Source: Micavibrio aeruginosavorus
GTDB lineage: Bacteria > Pseudomonadota > Alphaproteobacteria > Micavibrionales > Micavibrionaceae
Assembly: GCA_003241285.1 (NCBI GenBank)
Contig: QFOT01000132.1
Location: forward strand, 1 to 5,995
DNA: 5,995 bases
Reading direction: 5' to 3'
In this document: piece by piece, positions 5,826 to 5,995 of the stretch
How the letters are laid out: each line of letters starts with the position of its first letter
Numbering within the stretch: the stretch's first letter is position 1
Position numbers and translations under genes: made by a program
Notes under the pieces: generated by a model
Seen by the model: the letters and a program-made list of their open reading frames with translations, nothing else
Databases searched by the model: none
What the model was told of the DNA's origin: nothing

Positions 5826-5995
5826 TAAAATCTGTTCAAATCTTTGCTGGACAACGCTGCGACTGAAGCAATCGGGAAGAAGAGATACGCGGCTTTCCTT
5901 CTTCTTTGTTTTACTCATTAGTTCAACGAATTCCTGCATAGTATCAGCCACTTCTACAGATCCATTTTCTGCCTTTTCGGCTATCTCTAAAATAC
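5817..5995 (-). CDS. C-terminal 58 residues of a minus-strand gene, possibly a glycosyltransferase; start lies beyond the window end
   Basis: On the minus strand one frame is open from the right edge to a TAA at 5819-5817 (58 codons plus stop), while the other two minus frames are soon stopped. The peptide begins ILEIAEKAENGSVEVADTMQ and ends SRSVVQQRFEQILLF. The ending has the layout of the C-terminal helix of GT4 glycosyltransferases (a short FS.. turn, then V-x-x-R-[FY]-E-x-[IL]-L). The helix before it would match the usual 'number of positions, then adjust' segment of these enzymes. This assignment is by resemblance over a short stretch only; another type of polysaccharide gene is possible. 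The gene converges on the plus-strand operon and its stop lies inside the last operon gene, so there is no intergenic gap. Confidence 0.55.
   Translation of the reverse strand, partial: ILEIAEKAENGSVEVADTMQEFVELMSKTKKKESRVSLLPDCFSRSVVQQRFEQILLF

Noticed and set aside
5801..5829. AT-only inverted repeat (TTATTAT ... ATAATAA) at the convergent gene ends as a possible terminator
   Set aside because: The 7-bp stem has no G or C and lacks a proper T-tract after it in either direction; in such AT-rich sequence it is expected by chance.

Overview
The window is a piece of a bacterial surface-polysaccharide (O-antigen, capsule or flagellin-glycan type) biosynthesis locus. It holds the 5' end of a CMP-nonulosonate synthetase gene on the minus strand, a compact five-gene operon on the plus strand, and the 3' end of another minus-strand gene running into the operon's tail. 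Composition is AT-leaning (about 40% GC judged by eye on a few lines). The CMP-sugar gene and the O-antigen-type genes suggest a Gram-negative bacterium, most likely a proteobacterium. Nothing in the window fixes the genus.

Layout. Bases 1-146 (minus) encode the N-terminus of an acylneuraminate cytidylyltransferase (NeuA/LegF/PseF type). Bases 147-228 are a short divergent intergenic region with a good sigma70-like promoter for the plus-strand operon. The operon runs as follows: a D-2-hydroxyacid dehydrogenase (229-1188), a short GT-B glycosyltransferase (1185-2168), a 'surface carbohydrate biosynthesis protein' that looks like a GT-B transferase with sialyltransferase-style motifs (2161-3507), a cytoplasmic beta-propeller-like protein of unknown function (3504-4694), and a family 4-type glycosyltransferase (4698-5825). 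The junctions are overlaps of 4, 8 and 4 bp and one 3-bp gap, so the genes are almost certainly co-transcribed and partly translationally coupled. A minus-strand gene ends at 5817 and overlaps the last operon gene tail to tail by 9 bp. No RNA genes, mobile elements, CRISPR arrays or convincing terminators are visible.

How the genes may work together (inference). The divergent synthetase would activate a nine-carbon acidic sugar (sialic, legionaminic or pseudaminic acid) as CMP-sugar. The 2161-3507 protein carries a Glu-Glu-Gly motif, an HP motif and a downstream Thr-Thr motif, spaced much as in CMP-sialic acid-using GT-B enzymes, so it is a plausible transferase for that sugar. The two GT4-like enzymes would add other residues. 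The dehydrogenase and the beta-propeller protein are the least explained members and may make or modify a substituent of the glycan.
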